A stretch of DNA of 64,000 nt from Inquilinus ginsengisoli_B (lineage in GTDB: Bacteria; Pseudomonadota; Alphaproteobacteria; DSM-16000; Inquilinaceae), in contig NZ_JBNDJK010000001.1 of assembly GCF_050434925.1 (NCBI RefSeq), positions 6,820,001 through 6,884,000 on the forward strand. The letters run 5' to 3'. The position numbers and the translations under genes were made by a program. The notes under the pieces were generated by a model. The model saw nothing but the letters and a program-made list of their open reading frames with translations, made no database searches and was not told the origin of the DNA. Positions 17,771-27,181 of this stretch are shown here, in pieces. How positions within the stretch are numbered: position 1 is the stretch's first letter; each line of letters opens with the position of its first letter.

Positions 17771-18922
17771 ATGGGTATTCCGCTTCAACAGCAGATCCGT
17801 ATCGGCGCTTACCTCCTGAAGAACCACCTGATGGGCACCAAGCGGTACCCGATGGTTCTGATGCTGGAGCCGCTGTTCCGCTGCAACCTGGCCTGCGCCG
17901 GCTGCGGCAAGATCGACTACCCGGACGAGATCCTGAACCAGCGCCTGTCGGTGGCCGACTGCCTGCAGGCGGTGGATGATTCGGGCGTGCCCGTGGTCTC
18001 GATCGCCGGCGGCGAGCCGCTGCTGCACAAGGAGATGGCGGAGGTGGTGCAGGGCATCATCGACCGCAAGAAGTACGTCTATCTGTGCACCAACGCGCTG
18101 CTGATGGAGAAGAAGCTCGATCAGTACAAGCCGAGCCCGTTCCTGATCTGGTCGGTGCATCTGGACGGCGACCAGGAGGATCACGACCGGTCGGTGTGCC
18201 AGGACGGCGTCTATGACCGCGCGGTGAAGGCGATCAAGGCGGCCAAGGCCCGCGGCTTCCGCGTCAACATCAACTGCACCCTGTTCAACAACGCGGTGCC
18301 GGAGCGCGTCGCCAACTTCTTCGACGACGTCAAGGCGATGGGCGTCGACGCCATCACCGTGTCGCCCGGCTATGCCTATGAGCGGGCGCCGGACCAGCAG
18401 CACTTCCTGAGCCGCCAGACCACCAAGCAGCTGTTCCGCGACATCTTCAAGCGCGGCGACAACGGTAAGCGCTGGTCGTTCAGCCAGTCCACGATGTTCC
18501 TCGACTTCCTGGCCGGCAACCAGACGTACCACTGCACGCCCTGGGGCAACCCGACGCGCACCTATTTCGGCTGGCAGCGGCCCTGCTACCTCCTCGGCGA
18601 AGGCTACGCCCAGACCTACAAGGAGCTGATGGAGGAGACGGACTGGGACAAGTACGGCACCGGCAACTACGAGAAATGCGCCAACTGCATGGTGCATTCG
18701 GGCTATGAGGCCAGCGCGGTGAAGGACATGTTCCGCAACCCGCTGAAGGCCTTCCTGGTCAGCATGCGCGGCATCCGCACCCAGGGGCCGATGGCGCCGG
18801 AGATCTCGCTCGATCGCCAGCGGCCGGCCGAGTTCGTGTTCTCCTCCCACGTCCAGAAGGCGCTGGAAAAGCTACGCCACACCCCGAAGGTCGCGGCCAA
18901 GGGCGCTGGCGGCGGCAAGTAA
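17771..18922 (+). CDS. hpnH: Adenosylhopane synthase, radical SAM protein HpnH
   Basis: A 383-residue radical SAM enzyme. The cluster-binding CxxxCxxC is C38-C42-C45 (RCNLACAGCGK), and further cysteines in the C-terminal part (CANCMVH near residue 301) are typical of the family. HpnH joins the 5'-deoxyadenosyl group to diploptene, making adenosylhopane, the first step of hopanoid side-chain extension. Its last 51 bp overlap the convergent hpnG, whose product acts next. Confidence 0.95.
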   Translation: MGIPLQQQIRIGAYLLKNHLMGTKRYPMVLMLEPLFRCNLACAGCGKIDYPDEILNQRLSVADCLQAVDDSGVPVVSIAGGEPLLHKEMAEVVQGIIDRKKYVYLCTNALLMEKKLDQYKPSPFLIWSVHLDGDQEDHDRSVCQDGVYDRAVKAIKAAKARGFRVNINCTLFNNAVPERVANFFDDVKAMGVDAITVSPGYAYERAPDQQHFLSRQTTKQLFRDIFKRGDNGKRWSFSQSTMFLDFLAGNQTYHCTPWGNPTRTYFGWQRPCYLLGEGYAQTYKELMEETDWDKYGTGNYEKCANCMVHSGYEASAVKDMFRNPLKAFLVSMRGIRTQGPMAPEISLDRQRPAEFVFSSHVQKALEKLRHTPKVAAKGAGGGK

Positions 18923-19531
18923 CGCTGCCATCGCCGCGCTGCTCTGCCGCCCCAGCCGGATCAGCGCCGGCAACTGACCAGGGCTGCGGGCCAGGGCCCG
19001 CAGCACCGGCCCGATCGCCGGACGTCCCTCGCTGTCGAGACCGACCAGCGCCGCCGGCGGCAGGCCGTGTGCCGCCGGGTCGGCCACGGCGCGCAGCACG
19101 CCGAAGGGCAGCCCCGCTTCAGCCGCGGCTGAAGCCACAGCGGCGCTTTCCAGATCGACGATGACGGCGCCGCTGTCGCGATGCAGCCGGGCCTTGGCCG
19201 CGGCGGTGTCGACGATGACGTCGCCGCCCCAGACATCCCCGTGAACGGCGCCGGGCAGGACCGCGGCGAGCCGCGCCGCCAGGTCCGGGTCACAGGCGTA
19301 GGCTGTCGCGCCCGTCGACACAGCCGTCCCGATCACCAAGTCCCCGGTCGCCAGCTCCGGCGCCAGCCCGCCGGCAATGCCGAAGCTGAGCACCGCCGTA
19401 GCGCCTTGGCTGATCAGGTCACGCGCCAGCCGTTCCGCCCGAGCCGGATCGCTGGCCGAGCAGGCGATGAGCGGCGAGATCCGCCGCGCGATCTCCGCCT
19501 CCTTCGCCAATCCGGTCAGGATGCCGAGCAT
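18872..19531 (-). CDS. hpnG: Hopanoid phosphorylase HpnG
   Basis: A 219-residue nucleoside-phosphorylase-fold enzyme. Features are the N-terminal GILTGLAKEA, the phosphate/ribose-binding SFGIAGGLAPEL near residue 50 and the substrate-binding VDLESAAVASAAAEAG near residue 124. HpnG removes adenine from adenosylhopane to give the ribosyl/phosphoribosyl hopane. The ATG at 19531 directly precedes GILTG, and longer in-frame extensions would run into the intergenic repeat. It overlaps hpnH tail-to-tail by 51 bp. Confidence 0.92.
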   Translation of the reverse strand: MLGILTGLAKEAEIARRISPLIACSASDPARAERLARDLISQGATAVLSFGIAGGLAPELATGDLVIGTAVSTGATAYACDPDLAARLAAVLPGAVHGDVWGGDVIVDTAAAKARLHRDSGAVIVDLESAAVASAAAEAGLPFGVLRAVADPAAHGLPPAALVGLDSEGRPAIGPVLRALARSPGQLPALIRLGRQSSAAMAALLAAASALGRDLRGVA

Positions 19532-19552
19532 GCGAAGCGCTGACTTGAGTAC

Positions 19553-19725
19553 TCTCCCCCTCCCCTCGCGGGAGGGGGTAGGGGGAGGGGGGTGTCGATC
19601 GAGGGATGCCCCTGCAGCCGGTCGAGAACCCAACTGCACCCGAACCAAACCCGAAGCGTCGGCCTGTTTCGGCGAGAGCCCCCTCCCCCTTCCCCCTCCC
19701 GCAGGGGGAGGGGGAGGATAAGGGG
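19553..19725. repeat. Palindromic intergenic repeat, copy A
   Basis: Between hpnG and shc, two C/G-rich arms of about 40 bp face each other. Each contains a CTCCCGC..GCGGGAG-type hairpin followed by TAGGGGGAGGGG or its complement, around a roughly 90-bp variable centre. The same arms occur at 52068-52237 and 55009-55178. It resembles REP/BIME-like elements; no coding capacity is seen. Confidence 0.8.
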
Positions 19726-19751
19726 AAGCTGCCGGTCTTTGCCTGGGCAGT

Positions 19752-21707
19752 TCACATCCCGACCTCGACGCGGCCGCTGTTGCTGTCGCGCAGGCGGCGA
19801 TAGCGGGACAGGGCCCAGGTCGGGAAGAAGGCCGGGTAGCCGTGGTAGCGCAGATAGAACACCCGCGGGAAGCCGACCGCGGTGAAGCTGGGCTCGTCCC
19901 ACAGCCCGTCCGCGCGCTGATGCGCCGACAGCCAGGCGACACCGCGCTCGACCGCCGGATGGCCGGTCTCGCCCACCGCCATCAGCGCCAGCGCGGCCCA
20001 GGCGGTCTGCGACGCCGTCGAGGTGGCCGGCGTCATCTCCGGCTTGCCGTCATAGTAGCTGTCGCCGGATTCGCCCCAGCCGCCGTCCTCGCGCTGCTGC
20101 GCGATCAGCCAGTCGACGGCGCGGCGGATCATCGGGTCCTGCGGATCCATGCCGATGGCGTTGAGGGCGCACAGCACCGACCAGGTGCCGTAGATGTAGT
20201 TGGTGCCCCAGCGCCCGAACCAGGAGCCGTCGCGCTCCTGCTCCTGGCGCAGGAATTCGACTCCGCGGGCCACCGCCGGATCGTCGATGCGGCGGCCGAG
20301 CTGGCCCAGCATGCTGAGGCAGCGCGCCGTCACGTCGGAGGTTGGCGGGTCCAGCAGCGCGCCGTGGTCGGCGAAGGGGATGTGGTTCAGGTAGTGGTAG
20401 GTGTTGTCGACCTCGAAGGCCGCCCAGCCGCCGTTCCTGCTCTGCAGCCCGAGCAGCCATTCGACGCCGCGGTCGATCGCCTCGCGGTACCGCTCCGGGT
20501 CGGCCCGGTGCATCGCCATGACCACCACCGCGGTGTCGTCGAGGTCCGGGTAATGCGCGTTGCTGTACTGGAAGGCCCAGCCGCCCGGCCGCACGTCGGG
20601 CCGGCGCTCGGCCCAGTCGCCCTTGACGTCCAGCACCTGGCGCGGCACCAGCCAGTCGAGGCCCCGCTTCGCCTGCGCCACCGCCTCGGGATCATTCGAC
20701 TCCAGCAGGGCATGCGCCGTCAGGGCCGTGTCCCAGACCGGCGACAGGCAGGGCTGGGCGTAGGTGACGCCGTCGACCGTGTCGACCAGCTTCTCCACCG
20801 AGGCCCAGGCGATCTGCAAGTCCGGATGGTTGTCCGGATAGCCCAGGCATTTGAACATCATCACGGAGTTGGCCATGGCCGGGTAGATCGCCCCCAGCCC
20901 GTCCTCGCCGTTCAGCCGCTCGGTGACGAAGGCCACCGCCTTGTCGATCGACTTCTGTCGGCGCGGGAAGAATGGCTCGACCGGCCGCAGCACCCCGTCC
21001 AGCCGACGGAAGAACCGGCCCCAGAAGCTGCCGTCGACATGAACATGCCAGTTCTTCACCTGCTCCGGCGGCTCGACCATCAGCTCCTGGATCGACAGCG
21101 CCCCCGGGCTCACCGGCCGTGGCTTCTTCGCCAAGATCACCAGGAGCGGCACGATCACCGTCCGGCTCCAATACGACACCTTGTTCAGGTGGAACGGGAA
21201 CCAGGAGGGCAGCACCATGATCTGCACCGGCATCACCGGCACGGCACGCCACGGCACCTGCTCGAACAGCGCCAGCAGGATGCGGGTGAAGACGTTGGAC
21301 CGGGCGGCGCCGCCGGCGGCCAGGATGGCGGCGCGGGCGCGGGCCATGTGCGGCGCGTCCGGATCGTCGCCCGCCGCCTTCAGCGCGAAATAGGCCTTCA
21401 CGCTGGCGCTGATGTTGAACGGCCCGTCATGCCACAGCGGCCAGCCGTGGTGCCTGTCGGACTGGATGCTGCGGATGTAGTCGGCGAGCTTGGCCTCCTT
21501 CTCCCGGTCGACCACGCCGAGGAAGTGCTTCAGCAGGATGTATTCGGCCGGGATGGTGGCGTCGGCCTCCAGGATGAAGGCCCAGTGGCCGTCCTCGCGC
21601 TGCAGGTCGAGCAACCCGCCGACGCCGCGGCCGATCGCGTCGTCGAGGCTGGCGCGGGTAGGCCCGGCGAGGTCTTCGGTCTGGAAGGAGGGGCTGGAGA
21701 TGGTCAT
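19752..21707 (-). CDS. shc: Squalene-hopene cyclase
   Basis: A 651-residue class II triterpene cyclase (HpnF). It cyclises squalene to hopene/diplopterol in a monotopic membrane protein. The catalytic aspartate motif YPDLDDTAVV lies near residue 385. Several QW repeats are visible, among them REDGHWAF near the N-terminus, QSRNGGWAAF, QERDGSWFGRWG and QREDGGWGES. The ATG overlaps the stop of hpnB as ATGA, so hpnA-hpnB-shc read as one coupled operon; hpnG follows beyond the repeat. Confidence 0.97.
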   Translation of the reverse strand: MTISSPSFQTEDLAGPTRASLDDAIGRGVGGLLDLQREDGHWAFILEADATIPAEYILLKHFLGVVDREKEAKLADYIRSIQSDRHHGWPLWHDGPFNISASVKAYFALKAAGDDPDAPHMARARAAILAAGGAARSNVFTRILLALFEQVPWRAVPVMPVQIMVLPSWFPFHLNKVSYWSRTVIVPLLVILAKKPRPVSPGALSIQELMVEPPEQVKNWHVHVDGSFWGRFFRRLDGVLRPVEPFFPRRQKSIDKAVAFVTERLNGEDGLGAIYPAMANSVMMFKCLGYPDNHPDLQIAWASVEKLVDTVDGVTYAQPCLSPVWDTALTAHALLESNDPEAVAQAKRGLDWLVPRQVLDVKGDWAERRPDVRPGGWAFQYSNAHYPDLDDTAVVVMAMHRADPERYREAIDRGVEWLLGLQSRNGGWAAFEVDNTYHYLNHIPFADHGALLDPPTSDVTARCLSMLGQLGRRIDDPAVARGVEFLRQEQERDGSWFGRWGTNYIYGTWSVLCALNAIGMDPQDPMIRRAVDWLIAQQREDGGWGESGDSYYDGKPEMTPATSTASQTAWAALALMAVGETGHPAVERGVAWLSAHQRADGLWDEPSFTAVGFPRVFYLRYHGYPAFFPTWALSRYRRLRDSNSGRVEVGM

Positions 21708-22885
21708 CGGGACGGATCTGACGGCTGACGGGACAGGGAGGCGCCGGGCTGGTCGTAGACGCGGCCCTTCCAGGCCCCGCCGACACCGGCCCAGTGGCGC
21801 CGCGCCGAATCGATGGTGGCGCCGAGATACACCACCGCGGCGAGCGGCAGGAAGGGCGCCCACAGCGGCGAGCGCCGGTAGAAGCGCAGCATCGGCAGGT
21901 AGGTGGCGCTCATGATCGCCCAGGCGGCCAGGGCGACATACCGGGCCGCCCCCTCCCCCAGCAGGGTCAGGGCCGGCGGCGCGATATAGGTGACGATCAG
22001 CCCGGCGACGGTGCCGAGCAGCAGCCAGGGCGAGTAGCGCAGCTGGGTGTAGGCGGTGCGGGCGACCATGCGCCAGATCTCGCCGACATCGCCATAGACG
22101 CGCAGGCTCTCCGCCTCATCGGTGAGGTCGAGCCGGATGCGCCCGTTGCGCTTCAAGGCCGCCGCCAGGGTGCAGTCGTCGATCAGCGCGTCGCGGATGG
22201 CGGCGATGCCGCCGATCCGGGCCAGGGCCTCGCGCCGCACCAGCATGCAGCCACCGGCCGCGCCCGCCGTGGCCCTGTCCGCCCGGTTCACCCAGGCGAA
22301 GGGGTACAGCATCTTGAAGAAGAAGACGAAGGGCGGCACCAGCCAGCGCTCGGCGAAGTCGAGGCAGCGCAGCCGCACCATCAGCGACACCAGGTCCAGC
22401 CGGTCAGCCTCGCCGCGCGCCACCAGCTGCGCCACATTGTTTGGCCGGTGGACGATGTCGCCGTCGGTCAGCAGGATCCAGCGAGCTTCAGGGTCGGCCC
22501 GCTCCGCCGCCGCGACGCCCTGCGACACAGCCCACATCTTGCCGACCCAGCCGGGCGGCAGCGGTGCGCCAGAGATCACGGTCAGCCGGTCGGCAGCACC
22601 CACTTCAGTCGCGGCGGCGCGTGCGAGGTCGGCGGTGCCGTCGGTCGACTGGTCGTCGACCACCACCACCTGCAGCCGCCCGGGATAGGCCTGCCGCAGA
22701 TGCGAGCCGACCGCGGCGCAGATGCCCTCGGCCTCATTGCGTGCCGGGATCACTACCACCACTCCGGGCCGTTCGGCCGGCGTCGGCGCAAGGGGCGCAG
22801 TCGCGGCCTCCCAGAACCGGCCCTGGAACAGCCATAGCTTGAGCCACGCCGCGAGGCTGGCGAGGGCAAGGACCAGGCCGATCAT
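21704..22885 (-). CDS. hpnB: Hopanoid-associated glycosyltransferase HpnB
   Basis: A 393-residue GT2-family protein. An N-terminal membrane helix is followed by the nucleotide-sugar-binding PARNEAEG and VVVDDQSTDGTADLA, the DxD-like LTDGDIVH, and C-terminal membrane helices. HpnB is a conserved hopanoid-cluster member whose exact sugar-transfer reaction is unsettled. It is coupled by ATGA overlaps to hpnA upstream and shc downstream. Confidence 0.92.
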   Translation of the reverse strand: MIGLVLALASLAAWLKLWLFQGRFWEAATAPLAPTPAERPGVVVVIPARNEAEGICAAVGSHLRQAYPGRLQVVVVDDQSTDGTADLARAAATEVGAADRLTVISGAPLPPGWVGKMWAVSQGVAAAERADPEARWILLTDGDIVHRPNNVAQLVARGEADRLDLVSLMVRLRCLDFAERWLVPPFVFFFKMLYPFAWVNRADRATAGAAGGCMLVRREALARIGGIAAIRDALIDDCTLAAALKRNGRIRLDLTDEAESLRVYGDVGEIWRMVARTAYTQLRYSPWLLLGTVAGLIVTYIAPPALTLLGEGAARYVALAAWAIMSATYLPMLRFYRRSPLWAPFLPLAAVVYLGATIDSARRHWAGVGGAWKGRVYDQPGASLSRQPSDPSR

Positions 22886-23877
22886 TTCAGGTAGCCATTG
22901 GCCCGGAACCAGTCGAGAGCATCGACCAGCGCCTGACGCGCCGGACGCGGCCGATAGTCCAGCGTCGCGCAGGCCTTGTCCGAGGCGAAGTACATGGTCT
23001 TGCGCGCCATGCGCAGCGCATCGCGCGTCACCATCGGCTCCTTGCCGGTAAAGCGCGACACCGTCTCGGCCACCAGCGCCACCGGCCAGATCGGCCCCAG
23101 CGGCAGCCGGATCTTCGGCGCCTTGCGGCCGACCAGGCCGGCGATCTCGGCCAGGATGGCGGACAGCGCGAAATCCTCCCCACCCAGGATGTAGCGCTCG
23201 CCCGGCACGCCGCGGGCGAAGGCGGCGAGATGGCCCTGGGCGACGTCGTCGACATGCACCAGGTTGAGCCCGGTATCGACGAAGGCCGGGATGCGGCCCG
23301 TCGCCGCCTCGACGATGATCCGCCCGGTCGGGGTCGGCTTGACGTCGCGCGGCCCGATCGGGGTCGACGGGTTGACGATCACCACCGGCAGCCCGGTCTC
23401 GGCTGCCGCCTGACGGGCGCCGTCCTCGGCCAGGAACTTCGAGCGCTTGTAGAGGCCGATCATCTGGCCTTCGGTCGCCACCGTGGTCTCGTCCGCCGGC
23501 CGCCCGTCCGCGTGGTGGCCGAGCGTCGCCACGCTCGAGGTGTAGACGGCGCGGGCCACCCCGGCCGCGGCGGCGGCGCGCAGGATCGCGGCGGTGCCCG
23601 CGACATTGGTGCGCAGCATCGCCTGCGGGTCCCGGACCCACAGCCGATAGTCGGCCGCGACATGGAACAGCGCGGTGCAGCCCTTCAGCGCCGGCGCCAG
23701 CGAAGCCGTATCGTCGAGGTCGCCGGTCACCGGCTCGACATCGAGCCCAACAAGGTTGCGGCGGTCGCTGTTCGGGCGCACCAGCGCCTTGACCCGATGG
23801 CCCTCGGCCAGCAGCGCGCGGGCCACGGCCGAGCCGACGAATCCGGTGGCCCCGGTGACGAGGGCGATCTCGCTCAT
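22882..23877 (-). CDS. hpnA: Hopanoid-associated sugar epimerase HpnA
   Basis: A 331-residue extended short-chain dehydrogenase/NAD-epimerase. The Rossmann loop is VTGATGFVGSAVA at residues 7-19, the catalytic pair is within LYKRSKFLAE near residue 145, and TSSVATLG carries the serine. HpnA is the first gene of the hpnABF unit and probably modifies the sugar used on extended hopanoids, though its substrate is not established. The ATG gives the MSEIALVTG start typical of the family. Confidence 0.92.
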   Translation of the reverse strand: MSEIALVTGATGFVGSAVARALLAEGHRVKALVRPNSDRRNLVGLDVEPVTGDLDDTASLAPALKGCTALFHVAADYRLWVRDPQAMLRTNVAGTAAILRAAAAAGVARAVYTSSVATLGHHADGRPADETTVATEGQMIGLYKRSKFLAEDGARQAAAETGLPVVIVNPSTPIGPRDVKPTPTGRIIVEAATGRIPAFVDTGLNLVHVDDVAQGHLAAFARGVPGERYILGGEDFALSAILAEIAGLVGRKAPKIRLPLGPIWPVALVAETVSRFTGKEPMVTRDALRMARKTMYFASDKACATLDYRPRPARQALVDALDWFRANGYLK

Positions 23878-24131
23878 TCGTCCCCGCGGGGATCTGCCGG
23901 GAGTAAGGCCTGTCGCGGCATTGTCATCATGGCGGCGACACTGTCGAACCGGACCGGCGACCGCAACCGAAAAAGCCGTAACTCTCCCCTGCTGCGGCCG
24001 TTGGTCCGGGGCCGTTTGCCTTGACAATTCAGCGGGGTCTGCGATCTGGTGGCCCGGTCCGGGGCCGCGCGGCGGATCAGCCGCCGCATCACCGTTTCCG
24101 AACGGCCCCGGCCGAGGCAAGACAGGCGATC
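23878..24131. promoter_or_regulatory. Divergent promoter region hpnA / hpnCD
   Basis: A 254-bp gap between the leftward hpnABF operon and the rightward hpnCD-hpnE operon. A consensus -35 hexamer TTGACA lies at 24021-24026 with only a weak -10 about 17 bp further, 88 bp before the hpnCD start. The odd palindrome CGACA-C-TGTCG is at 23936-23946. No gene is seen. Confidence 0.4.
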
Positions 24132-25883
24132 ATGACCGTGCCGGCCGACCGAGCCATCGTCGACTCTCCCCCGCCTGCCGGCAGCACATCCACCGGCCGG
24201 GGCGCGGTGGAGCTGGCGGCCAGCAAGACCTCCGGCCAGGAGAACTTCCCGGTCGGGTCGTGGCTGCTGCCGAAGCATCTGCGCCCGCATGTCGCGAATT
24301 TCTACCGCTTCGCCCGGGCCGCCGACGACATCGGCGACGACCCGGACCTGCCGCCGGCCGAGAAGCTGGCCCGGCTGGACGCGATGGGTGCCGGCCTGAC
24401 CGGACCCGGACCGGAGGCCGCCACCGGAATCCGCGCCTCGATCGCCGCCACCGGCGTCGGGCTGGTCGACTGCAGCGACCTGCTGGTCGCCTTCCGCCGC
24501 GATTCCGAGAATCGCAGCTGCCGGACCTGGGGCGACCTGATCGATTATTGCCGCTATTCGGCCAACCCGGTCGGGCGCTACCTGCTGCGGCTGCACGGCC
24601 AAGCCGACTCGACCTTCCCGGCCGGCGACGCGCTGTGCACCGTGCTGCAGATCCTGAACCACCTGCAGGATTGCGGCGACGACTGGCGCAAGCTGCGCCG
24701 GATCTATGTGCCGATCGACTGGATCGACGCGGCCGGCGGCATCGACCGCTTCTTCACGCCGGACGAAGTCTCGGCCCGGCTGCGCCGACCGGTCATCGAC
24801 CGCTGCCTCGACCTGGTCGACGCCATGCTCGACACGGCGTCGACGCTGCCGGGGCAGCTGACCTCGCGGCCGCTGGCGGCGGAGGTCAGCGTCATGCTGT
24901 GGCTGGCCCGCAAGCTGGCGGCGCGGCTGCGCCAGGGCGACCCGATCCTGGCCCGGGTGGCGCTGAGCAAGGCCGATTTCGCCAAGGCGCTGCGCCCCGG
25001 CCTGTCGGTGATGGCCTTCGGCGCCAGGACGTTGGACGACGCCGCCCTGGTGCGGATGGCGGTGGTCCGCGCCAAATCCTCCTTCGCCTCCGGCATGCGC
25101 ATCCTGCCGGCCGACGGGCGCCGCGCCATCTACGCCGTCTACGGCTTCTGCCGGCAGGTCGACGACATCGCCGATTCCAGCGCGACAGTGGCGGAGAAGA
25201 CCGCCGACCTGCAGGCGTGGCGGGAACGGCTGGACCGGATCTTCGTCGGGCCCCGGGGCGCCAACGGAGGCGAGGACCCGCTGGACCGCGAGCTGATCTG
25301 GGCGATCCGCCGCTTCGACCTGCCGCGCGCCGAGTTCGACGGCATGCTGGACGGCATGACCATCGATGCCGCCGCCGAGGTGCGGATCGCCGACCGCGCC
25401 GGGCTGGCGCATTATGCCCGCTGCGTCGCCGGCACCGTCGGCGTCATGGCGGTCAAGATCTTCGGCTGCCCGGACCAGGCCAGCGCGGCCTTCGCCGTGG
25501 CCCAGGGCGAGGCGCTGCAGCTGACCAACATCCTGCGCGACGTCGACGAGGATGCCGGGCTGGGCCGCCTGTACCTGCCGGAAAGCTGGCTGCGCGAGGC
25601 CGGCATCCCGACCGACGCGCCGATCCCGACCATCGTCGCCGATCCGCGCATCGCCACGGTCTGCGCCCGGCTGGCGGCCGAGATCCAGCCGCTCTATGCC
25701 GCCCTGCCCGGGCTGATGCCGCCGGGGACGGAGAAGCGGATGAAAGCCGCGCAGATCATGCAGCGCAGCTATCGCCGGATTTTCGAGATGCTGCAGGCCC
25801 GCGGCTATGCCGACCGGTCGGTGCGGCCGCGCCTGTCGAAGCGCGAGAAGATCGGCATCCTGCTGTCGGTGCTGCTGAAATGA
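24132..25883 (+). CDS. hpnCD: Fused squalene synthesis protein HpnC-HpnD
   Basis: A single 583-residue frame encoding two trans-isoprenyl-diphosphate-synthase-fold domains that are normally separate proteins. Residues about 30-300 are HpnC-like, with ARAADDIGDD near residue 65 and the second aspartate motif in NHLQDCGDDW. Residues about 310-583 are HpnD-like, with YGFCRQVDDIADS and NILRDVDEDAGLGRLYLP. HpnD makes presqualene diphosphate from two farnesyl diphosphates, HpnC converts it to hydroxysqualene and HpnE reduces that to squalene. The reading frame is continuous through the junction. The ribosome site at the ATG is weak. It overlaps hpnE as ATGA. Confidence 0.9.
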   Translation: MTVPADRAIVDSPPPAGSTSTGRGAVELAASKTSGQENFPVGSWLLPKHLRPHVANFYRFARAADDIGDDPDLPPAEKLARLDAMGAGLTGPGPEAATGIRASIAATGVGLVDCSDLLVAFRRDSENRSCRTWGDLIDYCRYSANPVGRYLLRLHGQADSTFPAGDALCTVLQILNHLQDCGDDWRKLRRIYVPIDWIDAAGGIDRFFTPDEVSARLRRPVIDRCLDLVDAMLDTASTLPGQLTSRPLAAEVSVMLWLARKLAARLRQGDPILARVALSKADFAKALRPGLSVMAFGARTLDDAALVRMAVVRAKSSFASGMRILPADGRRAIYAVYGFCRQVDDIADSSATVAEKTADLQAWRERLDRIFVGPRGANGGEDPLDRELIWAIRRFDLPRAEFDGMLDGMTIDAAAEVRIADRAGLAHYARCVAGTVGVMAVKIFGCPDQASAAFAVAQGEALQLTNILRDVDEDAGLGRLYLPESWLREAGIPTDAPIPTIVADPRIATVCARLAAEIQPLYAALPGLMPPGTEKRMKAAQIMQRSYRRIFEMLQARGYADRSVRPRLSKREKIGILLSVLLK

Positions 25884-27181
25884 CCGTGCATGTGATCGGC
25901 GGCGGGCTGGCCGGCCTCGCCGCCGCGGTCGAGCTCGCCCGCAGCGGCGTCCCGGCGGTGGTGTACGAGGCCACGCCCCGGCCCGGCGGCCGCTGCCGCG
26001 CCTTCCACGAGCCGGCGCTGGACCGGGTGATCGACAACGGCAACCATCTGGTGCTGTCCGGCAACCGCAACGTCCGGCGCTATCTCGACCTGATCGGCGC
26101 CCGCGACCGGCTGGCGGCGCCGGCCCGGCCCGGCTTCCGCTTCGTCGACCTGGAACGCGGCCGAGAGTTCACCGTGCGCCCGAACCGCGGCCGGCTGCCC
26201 TGGTGGGTGCTGCTCGCAGGCCGTCGCGTGCCCGGGACCCGGCCGCGCGACTACCTGGCGCTGCGCCGGCTGTCCAAGGCCGGGCCGGAGGACACCGTGG
26301 CCGGCGTGGTGCCGCCGGGCGAGCTGTATCGCTGCCTGATCGAGCCGCTCGCCGTCTCCGCCCTCAACACCCCGGCCGTTGAGGCCTCGGCCCGCGGCCT
26401 CTGGGCGGTGGTGGAGCAGACCCTGGCCAAGGGCGGCGCCCAGACCATCCCGCTGATCGCCCGCACCGACCTGGCCGACACCTTCATCAACCCGGCGCTG
26501 GACTTCCTGCACCGGCACCGGGTGACGGTGCGGACCGGCATGCGGGTCAAGGCGCTGGAGTTCGAGGACGGCCGCATCATCGCGCTGGAGCTGGACCAGG
26601 GCACCCTGCCTTTGGCGCCGGACGACCAGGTCATCCTGGCGGTGCCGCCGGCGATCGCGGCCCGGCTGGTGCCGGGGCTGACGCCGCCGGACACCGACGA
26701 GCCGATCGTCAACGGCCACTTCGCCATCCCGTTCAAGGAAGAGCCGCACGACATCGCCGGCATCGTCGGCGGCACCGCCCATTGGGTGTTCCGCCGCCCG
26801 GGCATCGCCAGCACCACGGTCAGCGCCGCCCGCGGCCTGGTCGACGCGCCGGCGGAGGAGCTGGCGTCGCTGCTGTGGGTCGATGTGGTCCGGGCCTTCC
26901 CGGACCTGGCCGGCCCCCTGCCCGCCTATCGCATCATCAAGGAGAAGCGGGCGACCATCCGCCAGACCCCGGCCGACGAGGCCCGGCGGCCGGGTTGCCC
27001 GACGCCCTACCCCAATCTCTGGCTGGCCGGCGACTGGACCGCGACCGGCCTGCCGGCGACGATCGAGGGCAGCCTGCTGTCCGGCTTCCGCGCTGCCGAC
27101 CATGTCCGCGCCGCCGGGGCGTCCCCAGGAGCGGCGCGGAAGGGCAAGGTCAAGCCAGCATCTCGCGGACGAGCGGCATGA
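25880..27181 (+). CDS. hpnE: Hydroxysqualene dehydroxylase HpnE
   Basis: A 433-residue FAD-dependent amine-oxidase/phytoene-desaturase-like enzyme that converts hydroxysqualene to squalene. The N-terminal FAD motif is VIGGGLAGLAAAVEL with the ribose-binding glutamate in VYEATPRPGGR. The C-terminal FAD motif is LWLAGDWTATGLPATIEGSL near residue 390. Its start overlaps the hpnCD stop. Its last 32 bp overlap the convergent luciferase-like gene. Confidence 0.93.
   Translation: MTVHVIGGGLAGLAAAVELARSGVPAVVYEATPRPGGRCRAFHEPALDRVIDNGNHLVLSGNRNVRRYLDLIGARDRLAAPARPGFRFVDLERGREFTVRPNRGRLPWWVLLAGRRVPGTRPRDYLALRRLSKAGPEDTVAGVVPPGELYRCLIEPLAVSALNTPAVEASARGLWAVVEQTLAKGGAQTIPLIARTDLADTFINPALDFLHRHRVTVRTGMRVKALEFEDGRIIALELDQGTLPLAPDDQVILAVPPAIAARLVPGLTPPDTDEPIVNGHFAIPFKEEPHDIAGIVGGTAHWVFRRPGIASTTVSAARGLVDAPAEELASLLWVDVVRAFPDLAGPLPAYRIIKEKRATIRQTPADEARRPGCPTPYPNLWLAGDWTATGLPATIEGSLLSGFRAADHVRAAGASPGAARKGKVKPASRGRAA

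Noticed and set aside
24132..25883. Possible frameshift or missed stop between hpnC and hpnD
   Set aside because: The frame is continuous through the junction with normal codon usage and no loss of motifs on either side, so a true fusion is the simpler reading.
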